A stretch of 64,000 bases of DNA from Blasia pusilla (Eukaryota; Marchantiophyta; Marchantiopsida; Blasiales), in assembly GCA_050084515.1 (NCBI GenBank), contig CM114273.1:4588001-4652000 (forward strand), read 5' to 3'. The first letter of the stretch is position 1. Each line of letters begins with the position of its first letter. The translations under genes and the position numbers were made by a program. The notes below the pieces were generated by a model. The model was not told where the DNA came from and searched no databases. It was given only the letters and a program-made list of their open reading frames with translations. Below, in pieces: positions 45,790 through 58,885 of this stretch.

Positions 45790-46447
45790 TCAAAACCATT
45801 ACCCCTGCACTTGCTCACTCTCCTTTGGCTGTGGGCTTACTTGGCCCTGCCGCATGTTTGCCTTGGCAGATCCCTTCTTCCCATTTGAGACTCCTTCTAC
45901 AAGGAGAATTGCTAACCAGGCTTGTGAAACAGGAATACCACCCTCACCAAGATTGTTTATGACCCTCACAAGCACTTTTGAACCACATGAACGAGTGACA
46001 TCCTCACTTGTTTTGTTACACACCCATCGCAATAGGATGGCTTATGATTTCTTGCTTTCTTCCACATGAAGGACATCTCCCTTAGTTGAAAGTGCATGCA
46101 AGGCATGTACCAATGCTGCTTGAACATGTGTGCTTGCCTTCATGCCCTTCTTGGACACAATTCGAAACATCCATGGTTCAATGCTATAAATTTAGCTTCG
46201 ATTATGGATTTGGACCTCGTTGATAAATTGTGTCCTATTTACCTTCAACGCAATGTAAGCACCCACACAGTCTATTGAAGTTGATTGGTTCAATCTGATA
46301 CTTGTGGATTCGAAACTCATTCAAATTTATAGTCCCAAAGCCTATCTTGCACACAGTATGAGCGAGTGAGTCTCGACTAATCACTTCACATGACTCTGTC
46401 CCTATATCTTTCTCATAAGCCTTGAGTTGCCATACAGGAAATAACAT
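45790..46447 (-). pseudogene. unrecognised minus-strand coding-like segment
   Basis: Minus-strand frames 46,447-46,235 and 46,032-45,799 look protein-like. The second reads RSCGSKVLVRVINNLGEGGIPVSQAWLAILLV. A possible donor (GTTGAAG then GTAAAT) lies near 46,240. Stops separate the parts. I do not recognise a family. Confidence 0.3.
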
Positions 46448-47560
46448 CGACTATGTTCGTCCGCTTCACACAAGATCCTGTTGATTTAGATACTGAGATA
46501 AGTAATAGCGATCAAGGTCCAAAATTATCAACTTTATGATGATAAATACCTAAGATAGTAGATGATTACAATACTTGCAAAGAAATCACTATGTGCGCAA
46601 GGTCATGCTAATTGTACACGACATCATATGCTGACATGCAGGTGGGTAGCAAGATTGAGGAGTACTCAAAGCTGCTGAAATCGTATGATCCAAAGAGAAG
46701 TTTGTTGTAGCAAAGGCATCTAGGAAAAAAAACATGGCATGTTGGTCTCCAATGCAACCTCCATCCTCTTTATGAATGCGTGTACATAAAATATTAGTAA
46801 TTCTTTGCCTTCAATGGGTCTTCAAGAAAGCATTGAAAGACTTTGCAAGCATGTATGATATAAAAGTCTGGTTGTAGTTTATATGTTTAAGACTAAATGG
46901 AAGCTATTCCATCCATGATAGCATGTAGTACAATATAGTATATTCTTTTAGTACAAACACAGTATGAAATTCCCAATAGAATGGAAATCATTCCACTAGA
47001 TAAGAAACCATTCCTCCATTGGAGGATTTTCGATTAGCTCAACGTGGTTGTGGAGTAGCACAAGTACTCCAAAGAACTTTTCTTATGGAGAGTATGTAAA
47101 ATTTGTGAAAGCGCTCCCATGTTATTTCCATTCTGAACTTCTTTCTTAAATCTGGCCCTTGGTTGGATCTTGTCCCATGAAATGGAAACCATTCAGAACG
47201 TATAGGAAACTATTCCATATAGAGGTGTGGAGGAGATGTGATAACCTTTGTGAGGTTCAGGAGTACTATGTGCTCTAAAAAACTCTTCCTATGGAGATGA
47301 TGGAGAAGTTTTGAGAGCTCATATTCATTCATGAAATCTGCGTCATAGTTTGGTGGAATGGATTTTAAACCATTATGTATATATTACTTTCTTTTGGCCT
47401 TGCAATGCATTTTTTCGTGAGCTCTTCAACTTGTAGGGAATGAACTTATGACTATATTTGAAGTCTTATTTTTGCTTCTCGGGTTTTTTCTTTGTCTCAA
47501 TTTTTTACCGGTGTTACCAATTCAACATACAAGTGAATGGTTGAAATGGCTACTTCCAGT
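46448..47560. other. no gene; several GGAAACCATTCC-like motifs
   Basis: No open frame of interest. Variants of GGAAACCATTCC occur near 46,909, 46,980, 47,003, 47,177 and 47,205. Confidence 0.5.
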
Positions 47561-49855
47561 CAAAAGAGAGTTGTATTGGATGTTACTTTGAGGGAAAACC
47601 CATACTAGAGATATATCGATGATGGATACAAATGGATGTGTATGGTGTGTAATTGCATCCTCCAAGCCAAAAACAAAACCAAGTGCAATCAACACTTGAA
47701 GAAAAACCATCCTCATCTTGTTGATTGCTGTTTAGTTCCACTAGAGAGTCCAAGTAGGCGTGCATTAGATCCTATTAAGGGCCCAAAGAGAGAAGTTACA
47801 GATGCACAAAGAGAGAGAGAGCTCTTGAGAAAATCATGAGATGCTAGTAGATGCGAGAATAGGATAAAGAGAGAAAAGTTGTATAGGTTGCAAAAATTTC
47901 ACTCTGAGAGGTGGCTATCAATGCATCAGGATTCTCAAATCCCTCAAGTGGGGAAGAAGCCATCATTTTTGGCTTTAATGGAATGTGATATGGAGAAGTG
48001 TTCGGACATTCATGAATGGGAGGATATTCTTGATAGGACAAATTATTCTCAATGTATTTTGAGGACACTAGAATGCGAGAATAGCAACACCATGATGGAT
48101 GTTGTAATTTCCAGATGCTTGCTTGCCATTGAGAAAGAAAGTGTCCTTGGTTCCATGGATTTAATTGGGAGGGGCAAGGCCTATTTTGTGCACTTGGAGT
48201 TGGTTAAAAAGGTTTGGGGAGTACTACAAAAGGGAGAAAATGTCCATTTGGTACAACTTCCTCCCATGCATGCAACAGAAAGAGAGTCTCAAGATTGCTT
48301 GCAAAAAACAGAATTTAATGGGATGGCTTGAGCGTGATCAAGCCAAATATTCAGAGTTTATGGCAAAGCAGCAATACGAGGATTGGTTGCAGCAAAGGAA
48401 TGCAAAGAAGGCTCAAGAAATGTGTAAGAAGAGAGCTTCCATATATATCCCTAGTAAGAATAAGGACCACAAAGGAGGTTGGTCTAAGAAGGGGAAGCAA
48501 GGAAACATTCTGATGGAGGGAATTGAAGTATGCATGATGATCTGAATGAAAGAAAGTCAAGTAAGCTTCATAGTTCTAGCAGCAGTGATTTCCAGAAATT
48601 GCCTCCTAGAAGGCGACCTATAGTTCAGGACCAAGAGGTGGACTCAGATTTGGGAGTGGTGGAGGCGGTTGGGGAGGATCATTCTAGCGATCCCGTTTGG
48701 ACCAACCAGCATACAAGGTCAAGGAGTTGCACACGCTCCATGACTAAAGGGTGTAAAGGAAAGGGCAAGAACCTTTCCAAATTGCAAAGTACTCAAGAGA
48801 AGATAAAGTCATCATCCATGAAAAAGAGGAGTCAAAAGTCCACAAAAGAGTTGGATAAGGATGGTGCTCCATTAGACATAAATAGAAAGATCTCGTTTTA
48901 GAAGTAATTCCACTTGAGAAAAATGTTGGCATGAACGAGATTGGGGAAGCCATTCCTCATGCAGGGGATGAACTTGTAGAAGCTATTCCATCTGCAAGCA
49001 TGGATCAAAATGTGGAAGCCATTCCACCTGCAGGGGATATACTTGTAGCAGCTATTCCACCTACAAGCTTAGATCATAATGTGGAAGCCCTTCCATTTTT
49101 TAGAAAGGAGCAAACTTTGGAAACCCTTCCACCTCCAACAGGAGATGGGAGTGTTGACCTTACACCAACAAGAGGTGATGAGAGTGTGGAAGAATTTCCA
49201 CCAAAAGAAAAGGATCTGAAAGGGGCAGCCAAAGTGCATATTACCATTGGAGATGAGCAGGTCTTGGATAGAGAATACCGTTGATGATTTTGTCACTCCT
49301 GTTCAGGCTGAGAATGTTGTATCAAGCTCCCTTGCTTGTAAGCATGTGGAAAATAGTGATGATGAGTTTTTGTTAAAAAAGAAGCCTTCTTCTCGAGAGT
49401 TGAGATCCTTGAAGAAGAATCTAGGCAAGGCAATGTTAGGAGCTGCAAAGAAAGTAAGTGGATCATACAAGAGTGTTGGGAAAGGAAAGGTAGGTACTAG
49501 TGAAGAAGATGAGATGATGGAGCCAATATCTGATACATAGATCCTTAGGGATTTGAATGACATGAACAAAGATTGGTTTCCACGAAGAATGAGCCAGGTC
49601 ATTGAGGCCATTGACATTGGGAGTATATTGCCAAGTGGCACACAATTGGATGTGACTTAGATATTGAATGAGAGGTATGTGGAAGAGAGTGAGGTTTTGG
49701 CAACAGAGGTTTGCAAGGGGAAGTACACTCGAACAGGATTGACTCCTACAGTTGAGGAGTGTAGGGAACTAGGAAAATCAAAGTCTGAAGTTCTTCAACA
49801 AATGATGGCACCTCCTCCAACTAGACAAGCCAAAAGGAAGAACAAGTACGGCTAA
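47560..49855 (+). pseudogene. zinc-finger gene with VEAIPP repeats, decayed
   Basis: Plus-strand frames join through shifts. A BED/C2H2-like finger at about 47,625-47,730 has DDGYKWMCMVC, then NQH and LKKNH (Cys-x2-Cys, later His-x4-His). Frames 47,879-48,331 and 48,190-48,545 follow (YKREKMSIWYNFLPC, YSEFMAKQQYEDWLQQRN). A Ser/Lys-rich part lies at 48,530-48,900. A repeat part at about 48,903-49,203 has seven or so units of (V)EAIPPAGD type, and a Lys-rich tail ends at 49,855. BED-type fingers are common in plant transposases and transposon-derived proteins, but no transposase core is visible. Premature stops (TAG before the finger, others near 47,838) mark it as decayed or incompletely understood. 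Confidence 0.5.
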
Positions 49856-52690
49856 ACCAAATCGGGGTTGGAAAAAAAGAAAAAAAAGCTATAACTTTTC
49901 TGATATTTTTGAGTTGCTTTTGTATTTTTGTATTTCTGGGTTCTGATTATATTGTACAGACATTACTCTCTATTCTCTACCTCAAAATCTGCCTTCTCAC
50001 TTACTTTGGTAATAGTAAAGCATGGTTTCTATTCATATTTATATATTTGGTTTGCTATTTTTTGCTCATTGCAGATTGCTTAGATGGAGAAGTTCCGAGT
50101 TCAGATAAAGAAAGCCATACCAACTGATGTCGATGCTAGTGTTCTTATGCACTTCTCACAACATATACATATGATATGCACTTTTGGGCATTCTTGCTCT
50201 AGTTTTTGAGCATGTAAGGTATTACCTTACATGAATTACATACATTAGGCTCTTAAAGCATCTACTATAGTAATATGTATCTGAGCTCTTTGCTGGTTCT
50301 TCAATCCTACAGACGTGACTGTTCCCATAGTAGCATGCTCTTCGTAGATTTTTCCATGCCGAACATGGAGCTAGATGAATATGACCACCTTGTACAAAGT
50401 ATCTTTGAATTGATGAATTCAAACTAGTGGGGATTCTGAAACTCCCATTTTTCTTTGCTTAATCTTATCATGGTATGTGGTGAAACATGCATACCCTTTG
50501 GGAAGCAAATAGAGCCCATATCTGACCATGTCCTCCGATATAGAAAGAGTAAAGTGGTAGCAAGAAATTTCTAAATAAGCTCACGCCTAGTAGAACCCAT
50601 CCATTTTTTAAACCGAACCTAGCCACCTATAGGAAACCATTCCACATAATGTGGGATGCATTCCATAGAGTCTGTAGAAAACCTTCCACTTATTTGGTGA
50701 ATGTTCAGGTAGAGATGTAAAATTTCACTAGTATCCAAACTCATTATCTACATAGAAAAATCCATTCCATATCTTGTATCACGCCATGTCCATAGATATT
50801 GAGTTCAATTCAATATAGTTACTTGTCGCATATACATCGTGGAAACCATTTTGTGAGGCATTTCTGATTGTTGATAATACATGTTTCCTTCTTAGTAACA
50901 AACCAAAATAAAGCATCAACGACTTGGCCTCTCCAACATGGACACAAGCACTATGGATTCACGAGGTAGCTCTCTAACAAGGAGGATTTTGCCCATGAAG
51001 CAAATTATTGTTCAAACAGATATTCTCTTTGGACATATTACAACCAAAGACCTTAAGTGGGATGATGACATATGGCATATATTCCTTGGGAGAAGGTACA
51101 TTTTATTCTTGGCGAGGGTCTCGAGAACCCTACAACATTGTCGTGTACTAAAATCAGCCAGTGTATAAACTCCTTCCTCGTTAAGTGTTAGATAGAGTCT
51201 TATTAGTATTAAGAAAATTAGCTTAGAAAAATGAAATTCACATGTTTAAATCTCTTTATGGTGCCTCTTTTAGGCGGGCCCAACTTTAGGAAAAGAGGTA
51301 ATAAATAAAAGATGACTTTATAAAAGTAAAGTAGTGAGATTGGTACTTTAATGAAAAGCAAAAGTAGTCTTGGTTGGTGGATAGGTTAGTTGGGGTAATT
51401 TGGAAAATATCAAATGGATAAAAGATGATATTTTGGAAGAGATAAGAGGAAATCTACTAGTGTCAAAATATGATTGGCTAAGCCTTGAGAGGAAACCATG
51501 TGGCACAAGATAAGATTAGCTCTATTTCGTACTCTTGTGGATCACTTGTGAGTATATAAAGAGGAGGGACCTTCAAGGGTTCATCACCTTCTATTCCACA
51601 TCTTGAGTCTCTCATATCACTCTTGAGTGTATGGCTTTGGGATTGCTTGCTCTTCCAATGAAAGTGGATCACCCCTCTTGGGAGAATAACTTGACCATGG
51701 TCTATTCTTCGAGAGGTTTCTAGAGTGTGACGTATGTGGAGATAAGAGGTTTGTCACCTTAGAGGAGTTTAGTCATACTAAAATAGTGAATGTTTTGGCT
51801 TGTTACTTTCCCAATGAGGTGGATTACCCTTCTTGGGAGAATAATTTCGCCAAAACCCATTCTTGAGGAGAGTAGAGAATGTTTGTCAAGCATGCATAGG
51901 GATGGAGCACGAGTTGTACCCGACTTTCCTTTCCTCAATCCATATCATGTCAAGGTACTCTTTGTAGATAAGCACTAGTTCACTCGCTATTTAGTTTATC
52001 ACTTTGGGGAGGCGCTCATGAACCAGGTCATTCAATCTTCAACTCCGGTTATCCTTCCTATCGTCACATATGGAAGGACATGGGATTGTACTTTGTATGT
52101 TCTTTTATAGAGATCCATGGATGTGAATAGGCTTGTTCAAGTAGGGTTTAACACTAGTTGTGTTATCTTCCTCGTGTACAAGCGTAAAGTAGTTTATAGG
52201 GATTTTATAGTTAGTAATTTTGGGATCCGATGTTACGAAGAAGTGATCGCCTCGGCACTTCCATTTGTGATACCTGTCGTGAGAGAATGGAGAGTATACA
52301 TAATAATTTTGTATTGAAAAAGGAGAACTTCTTAGAGAGCTCATCTTGCATCGACCACATCTACCGCAGCTAAAAGGCCTGCCCTTACTCGAAGAAAGAC
52401 TCTCGACACGACAACGTTCTATAAAGGAACGTAAAGATTGGGTAAGGGCTCATTGGGTAGGGCGGATGGAGAGGGTCTCATGTACATAATATACTATTTT
52501 GCATATGGACCAAACAACTTGTACCACTTGTAACAAGAGATTTTTCAGAGGTGCCCAGTCTCCACTCTTATCCATTTATATGGTGATGTATGTAACCATG
52601 CTACTGGATGAACAAATCTTCGGCTTCCATTTATAAAAGACTAGGAAAATTATTTGGGAGTGGTTTCTAGCTTTTATTTCATATCATATC
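49856..52690. other. no supported gene; possible LTR-like block at 51,200-52,450
   Basis: A TATATAAA box at 51,553 followed by GAGGAGGGAC looks like a promoter. Downstream, AAGTGGATCACCCCTCTTGGG (about 51,661) recurs as GAGGTGGATTACCCTTCTTGGG (about 51,817) within an 85-base direct repeat. This resembles a retrotransposon LTR, but no partner LTR or pol was found. Frames such as 50,938-51,168 show no domain. Confidence 0.35.
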
Positions 52691-55575
52691 CTTGGGTTTT
52701 TTTACAAGTCTGCAATCCCCAAAAGTGGAAGAGGTAGTAGGCCTCGTGGAAAAATTATCAACACAGGTGATAGTTGCAAACATGGATGTCAATGTCATTT
52801 TATAGTCTTGGAAATGAAGACTCCTTCACATATGGCTAAAATTATCCATAAAAATAGAGCTCATGTGGATAAAGCCAACAAGCCATGCCATGGAAAGGAT
52901 GGTGAAGAATCGTTAGATACACCCAAGATGTTTGCTCCTCGGATTTCAGCTGATCTGAAGCACTATATTAACGAGAGGCTTCATTTGGGGTAAAGCCGCA
53001 CTAGATTCAAGCGGAGCATTCAAAGATGTTGAAAATGAACTCGCTGATGGATCCTAACTTTGAGCAGAGTTTGACCCGAGATGACTTCATCGAGATGCAT
53101 GATATTCAAAACATACAAAAACAATTCTATAAGGAGACATTTCTATATGCAATAAATGAGAAAGAGTCATTGAGTTTATTTGTTGAGTTTTCTCGTGAGA
53201 AAGTGTTCATACATGAGCCTTACATGGATGATACTCATCCTTTCATTCTAGGATTCCAAAGCCAGTGGCAACTTCAAGCTCTTGTAAAGCATGGACATCG
53301 CAACGCTTTGAGCATGGATAGCACCTTTGGCACGCATTGCAACATGGTAAAAGTTTATATTATATTCTTTATGTTGTGTGATACATATTTATTGGTGCAT
53401 TTTCTTGTTCCTTTCATGGCATATTTGGTTGATCCAGTGCAAGCATAATACTAACACATGTATTGATGTGTTTTAGTTTCCACTATATACTTTGCTCGTG
53501 TTCGACGATCACCACTCACAGATACCTTTTTTCTTGGGTTCTAACATCCAGTGCAAAGGAGGTACACTTAGGAAGATGGTTAAAAGTTTTGTTGGATAAA
53601 TGTAGAACCATATAACTAGATTGGGCGCCAAATGCGAATATTGTTGATGACGCAATCGTAGAGCAAAACGCAATAAGGTGAGAAAGTATATCTCTTCATT
53701 CTGTTGATACTTGGTACTAGAGTTTGACGAGGTGTTTGGGTTGGAATTTGTATGCCTTCTCTGTTATCAGTATTTGGAAACCATACCACAATATTAGAAA
53801 CCATTCCGCATATTTATAATGTAACATTCCGATTTGGAAACCATTCCGACAGAGCAACATTTCCAATAGCATATGTTATTTTGTGTCTCTGGCATGTGCA
53901 ACATGATTGGTTAAAGCACTTGAAGAGAAAGGTGCCATGTCATGGCGCAAGAGCCGAGATGTCACAAAGGTTAGGAGAAATGATAGATGTGAATCGATGT
54001 GGCACATATACACGTCATGCCATCTTGAATGACACCAAGAGGGACTTACACCAATTCTATGAAGATTTTCTAGGAGAGAGTGAGTTCATCAAGTAAATAT
54101 AGACATATTGGGAACCAAAAATTGGTTAGTGTCATTGTTGAGTATTCAAATTCAGGCTTCATGAATTAAATTCTGGATTCAACATGGCGTTGATGAACCA
54201 ATACTTCTTTTTTGGTGGAATGACTTCAGCCAAGTGGATAAAAGCAGCAAGGGACTATCCCCATGCAAACCAGGACACAAATGCAGCAATCGAAAACTAT
54301 CATGGAAGCATGAAGGCTATTCTACATGATGACCACAAAACCTTATTATAGAGGAGAGGGGACTACCTAGTTTGGAAACTCAACGAAGACATTGAGGCCT
54401 GGTATTTCCACTTGCAGTTGTTGAAAAGAAGGGGATTTGTGACGAGTGACACATGAAAAATACATAAACAATGTTGTGTTGGAAGGGAAAGCCATTTTTG
54501 GTAGTGATGTAGAGATCATTCACACCAGGGGGGGAAGTAAGTATGGCGCGAGTTAGGAGTCAAACTTTGGAGAATAAGTGGTATGAAGTCTACAACTACG
54601 ACACAAAGTGGGGTCATTATGACTGTCCATGGTCTTTGAAGGGGAACATATGCAAGCATATAATAAGGGACTCTTCCATTCTATTAATTTTATTCTTTTG
54701 ATACAAAAATATCCTGATTAGTTTGCACATCCATCCTAAGATGATATATTGACTTTATTTTTGGAAAACCGACATATAGATTGTTGCTTTATTGAAGGAA
54801 AATTACAACGAAGCAGATTTGGTGAAGATACTGGGAGTAAGGTTAGGAACAAGACATGGCAAGATGGCTTATCTCAAGCTCATACGACATGAATCCAACC
54901 AAGAATTGAACAATGATCCAAACAAAGGTGGTAGGATTGACATGCATGCAAGTGAAGGTAAATAACAAGAGGTCATGTCATGTATAGTTGTAGGATCCTT
55001 GTAGGAGGCATGCATATTTCAACCTGAAGTTTCATAAAACCTGTTGCTATTCCACAGACTTACAATTTTCTTTCTTTGCACATGGCTTCCTCGACACTAT
55101 TCCACCAGGATCTGAATTACCATCGGACGTTGCTAACAATGAAGCTGACTCAAGTGTTGAAGAATTGGACAACTTACTCTCTAACAAACGACTATCATGT
55201 ATTAATAATGCTCGACTTCTGACTTTGACAAAAAGAGCACTCAAGGAGCTCAGCAATACGATTGAGTCTGCAAGAATAGTAGTTGACAATGGTTTGACCC
55301 CTCAACTTGGGAATCCATTCTCCATTTTTCAAGACGGATTCTTCAACAATAACTCCATAAAAAGAGTTCAATCAAACATCGAACATTGGTCACAACATAG
55401 AAGAAAATCAACAGGTTCCATTACACACATGAATGCTACACCAAGTCCAAACAACTCATTCACCAATCTCCCTTTATTCCCCAAAGCAAAGTCCAGGAAG
55501 ACAAAGTTGGGCCTACAAGCCCAACTTGACAGAGAAGCAGAAAGAGCCCGATCAATGGCTCGAAACTCGTAGGGA
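52690..55575 (+). pseudogene. SWIM-type MULE transposase, spliced
   Basis: The N-terminal part has CKHGCQCHFIVLEM near 52,765-52,810. The DDE core starts with LGFQSQWQ and SMDSTFGTHCNM near 53,250-53,346. An intron at 53,347-53,476 (GT...AG) joins to FPLYTLLVFDDHH. VDDAIVEQNAI near 53,645 holds the second Asp. After another intron comes VILCLWHVQHDWLKHL near 53,875, then HANQDTNAAIENYHGSMK near 54,265. The SWIM finger near 54,615-54,660 reads GHYDCPWSLKGNICKH, with the first Cys replaced by Tyr. A tail runs to 55,572. TAA (about 53,612) and TAG (about 54,349) interrupt it. MULE transposases cut and paste DNA; this copy looks dead. Confidence 0.85.
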
Positions 55576-57497
55576 ATGTGGAGTACACATTACGGCTTAT
55601 GAAACTGACAAGCCTTGCTATACTTGTAGGAAGTAATGTATAAGAATTGCCCAACAATTTTGAAGTTCATTTTGGAATTTAAGAAATAAAGTAGGGTTTT
55701 TTTTCTCAATAATTTTCAAATTCATAAGGGTTGTGGATGTGTTTCTATAATTGAACTCTGTTGTGGATGAAAATGCAATTTTCATGGAAACTACTTCAGA
55801 TGTCTAGGAAACCATTCCACAAAAACTAAAAATAATTCCAGGGAGTACATAAGAACACTATTCCCATGGTTTACTATATTAATATTTCAAATTGCTACTT
55901 ATTTCTTTATATCTATAATCAGCTCCGTCGTGCCCATATCCAACTATCCCTTCCATTCATGTAAACCATTGCAGATGTCTGAGAATTTTAGAAGCCATTC
56001 CACAAATAAATACAAGTATATGAAGGAATGTGGGAGGGAGTGTCGTGCGAATACACATCGCTGCCAGCATACATCGACTGTCATGCACACATATATCTAA
56101 GATCCATCTAGCTATGAATCCTAACATCTCTACACATGAACGAGTGGATGATTGAGGGCAAGCAAGAAAAGATTTTTACAGCACGGGAAACACAAAAGCT
56201 TTTTTAAGATTTAAACATCATGATTATTGGTCTCGTAGAGAGCACTTCCAATATAGAGTTGAATACCAATTATAAACTCTGATGAAATATGCAATCAACC
56301 GTGCTTCATCCAAACAGCCATACTCATGATTTAGATATGCATTGGTGTAACAACAAGAGAAAGTATACGCAAGGATTCCCAAAATGTGTGATCTCCTTAT
56401 TGATCACTCCTAGCCCACTCTTCAAGAGAGAATCCAGACTCCATACATACATGCCGCACTGTATCATGGATCCCAATAAGGGTCTGCAATCCTAAGGAGA
56501 TGAGTTCCAAATGAGCCTCATCTGAGGTATACCCCCGTGGCACCTCCATGGGTGACCTGTACACACAGGTCACTATCCACTTGTAGTACACCCATACTAG
56601 CTCCCTAACAACTACACATATGGTCCCTTCATGAGACCAACTACCAACTAACCCCTGACCATATAGGTCCAAGTGGAACCATACATGGCTAGGAAGGTCA
56701 ACCTTTCCAAGTTTGCCACTCTTCATAAAGAGAAGGGTGGCCAACACTCGTAGGTCACCTCCTAAGAGCAAGTCACATATGACCTCTCAAAATAGGGAAG
56801 TACAAGACCCCCTCTAAGGCCTCGATACTATCTCATTCTGCGCCTCATCTACTATGACATGAGCATGTGGGGGAGCGATGTTTCCAGCATGTATAATAAT
56901 TTTTTCTATGTTGCTCAAATCTTTGGTGATTTTTTTTATCTCCAATCAAACTCTATTGCGCATATTTATTGAACAGTTGGGAAACCCTTCCGGATGTTAT
57001 TATAACCATTCCAATAAAGAAAAACTCAATTTAAAGGCGTTTGGGTGAGTGATAGTTCCAAAGTGCATTCCCTTTTTGCTTCACTATTCTTTATATCGAT
57101 AGTGTTTTTTGACCCCTATCCCATTGTTATTTCAACCACTCAAGATGCCTTGGGAACTATTCCATGAAACAATAACATTATTTTGAGCAATATGGGAGGA
57201 ATGGGAGGGAAGGAGCGTATGGGAGAACTAAAGTTACAAGGAGCCTACAATGGAGCAGACGTACGAAGAAGGAACCAAGCAAGAGGAACATCGGACAATG
57301 TAGAACCCGGAACTTTACAACGATTGTTCAAGGAAGAAAGGAGAAAGATCGTTGCAACCACATCATCCAAAAAAATGGCGGCAGATGAAATGGCGTAATA
57401 GAGAGGGAGCGGACCAGGCACCCACCATCCCAAGCGCAACATATCACGGAGTACACGATTTGAACCCCTCCCAAATTGCCTAATTTTGCACCAGTAT
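55576..57497. other. no supported gene
   Basis: A 124-residue minus-strand frame at 56,771-56,397 has no recognised domain. Variants of GGAAACCATTCCAC occur near 55,808, 55,990, 56,981 and 57,149. CAGTGT-type simple sequence is absent and no terminal repeats of the MULE could be placed. Confidence 0.4.
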
Positions 57498-57732
57498 CCA
57501 AAGCGCAACCATCTTCGTAGAACGGAGGAGCAGCCAAAATGAACATTGCAGCTAGGGAGGCAGCAAGCGATTCCGAACGAGCAAAATTTGTAGAATGCAG
57601 GAGCAGCCAAAATGGACCTTGCAACAGCGAGGGAGGCATCGGGTGGCAGTGTGGCCAATATCCAAAGCGCTACAATCTTCATAGAACAGCCAGAATGGAC
57701 CTTCCAGCGAGGGAGGGACGCATCAGGTGGCA
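57498..57732. repeat. 75-87 bp tandem repeat, three copies
   Basis: Shared blocks are TCCAAAGCGC, TTCGTAGAA/TTCATAGAA, AGCAGCCAAAATGGACCTTG and CGAGGGAGG. Units start near 57,498, 57,582 and 57,659. The long minus-strand frame here (57,733-57,245) is explained by the repeat and its composition. Confidence 0.7.
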
Positions 57733-57878
57733 ACCTCTTGGCTCAAAGTGGGACCTGACTAGCGTTTTAAAGTTTAAATTTTGAAAAGCAACCCATCCAT
57801 GCATGATGGCGCCCATGACTATGTGCCGCATGATGGAGCAGACGACCCAATGATGATGGTCATGGCAATGGTAATCCC

Positions 57879-58440
57879 CTCAGCGGATATCCGTTCCGTG
57901 GCCCCCGGGGTATCACGGTATCAAAGAGTGACCATGCGGCCGGTTTCCTACACGTCGGTTAAAGGGTGCTCATTTGCCGTCCGGTAGACCTGGAACCGAC
58001 CCGTCTAGGGTCCGAGACCCGAGTTTCACTTAAAGCCTGCAGCTCTGGTACTAACGCCCAGCAATGGGGTGCTCAAGCTGAGGTGTGATCCAATCGCGCA
58101 GCAGCAGCAGCAGCAGCAAGTGCCAAGAGGCACTTCGTTGGGTGGCCAAGCTTTTATTGAGCAAAGCAATAAAGGGAGCCATAAATGCTCTGTATTCTTT
58201 CTCTATTGTGAGGCGGCCAGGCCAAGCCCGCTCACCATAGTCACAGAATTCAGAGCACTTATTGCTCCCATCGTGTCCCCCTGTGTTGCGGGTTCTAGTG
58301 ACGGGTGTCCCAAACCCCTTCCCCCCATCGGGATCGGAATTCCCCACCTGGCTACATTTTCCCGGAAACGGTGACTCTCTCGGATGATCCGGGACGCTCA
58401 TGGATATCCACAGACGGATATCCGTGAGCAATGTGGATGG
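57879..58440. repeat. dispersed repeat, copy 2, with GGATATCCG ends and a CAG tract
   Basis: GCGGATATCCGT near 57,880 and GACGGATATCCGTGAG near 58,420 bracket the segment. In between, GGTGCTCAAGCTGAGGTGTG at about 58,069 matches the copy at 44,517. A (CAG)n tract lies at 58,099-58,118. No transposase is encoded. Confidence 0.45.
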
Positions 58441-58654
58441 TATGTGGATGGTAGGGTGTGGATGGTGTGGATGATACATGTTCGTTTTGAAATTAAAATC
58501 TCAAAGTCCAGCTTATAAGCGCGGAGGCGGTGCGATGTGTGGAGGACGGAGGCGGAGGACGGTGGAGGACGGTGAGCGGAGGACGGAGCTACGGAGGCGA
58601 GGCTACTACGGAGCTGTGACATTTGAGGACGGAGCTACAGCTGTTGATTTTGTC

Positions 58655-58885
58655 CGTGCAGATTTTCAAACTGCTGATCTCCGTTTGCAGAGATTTCCCC
58701 TCCGATGGTAGGGATTTTCCCTCCGTTTGCAGAGATTTCTGCTAGGATCGCAGAGATTTCCCCTCCGTTTGGAGAGATTTCCCCTCCGTTCCACAATTTT
58801 GCCCTTCGTTGCATGATTTTTCCCTTTGTTGCATTAATTTGCTCTCTGTTGGAGAGATTTGCCCTGCGTTGCACAAATTTGCCCT
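58655..58885. repeat. 21-bp minisatellite
   Basis: About ten imperfect units of GAGATTTCCCCTCCGTTTGCA type. Because 21 is a multiple of three, both strands stay open: the minus strand reads NGGEISA repeats (58,874-58,635) and the plus strand FPPFAEIS-like repeats. The open frames are a property of the repeat, not evidence of genes. Confidence 0.85.

Noticed and set aside
56397-56771. 124-residue minus-strand frame
   Set aside because: No recognised domain, and flanking sequence shows no exon borders or terminal repeats.
57245-57733. 162-residue minus-strand open frame
   Set aside because: It covers a three-copy tandem repeat and has biased composition; no domain and no start context.
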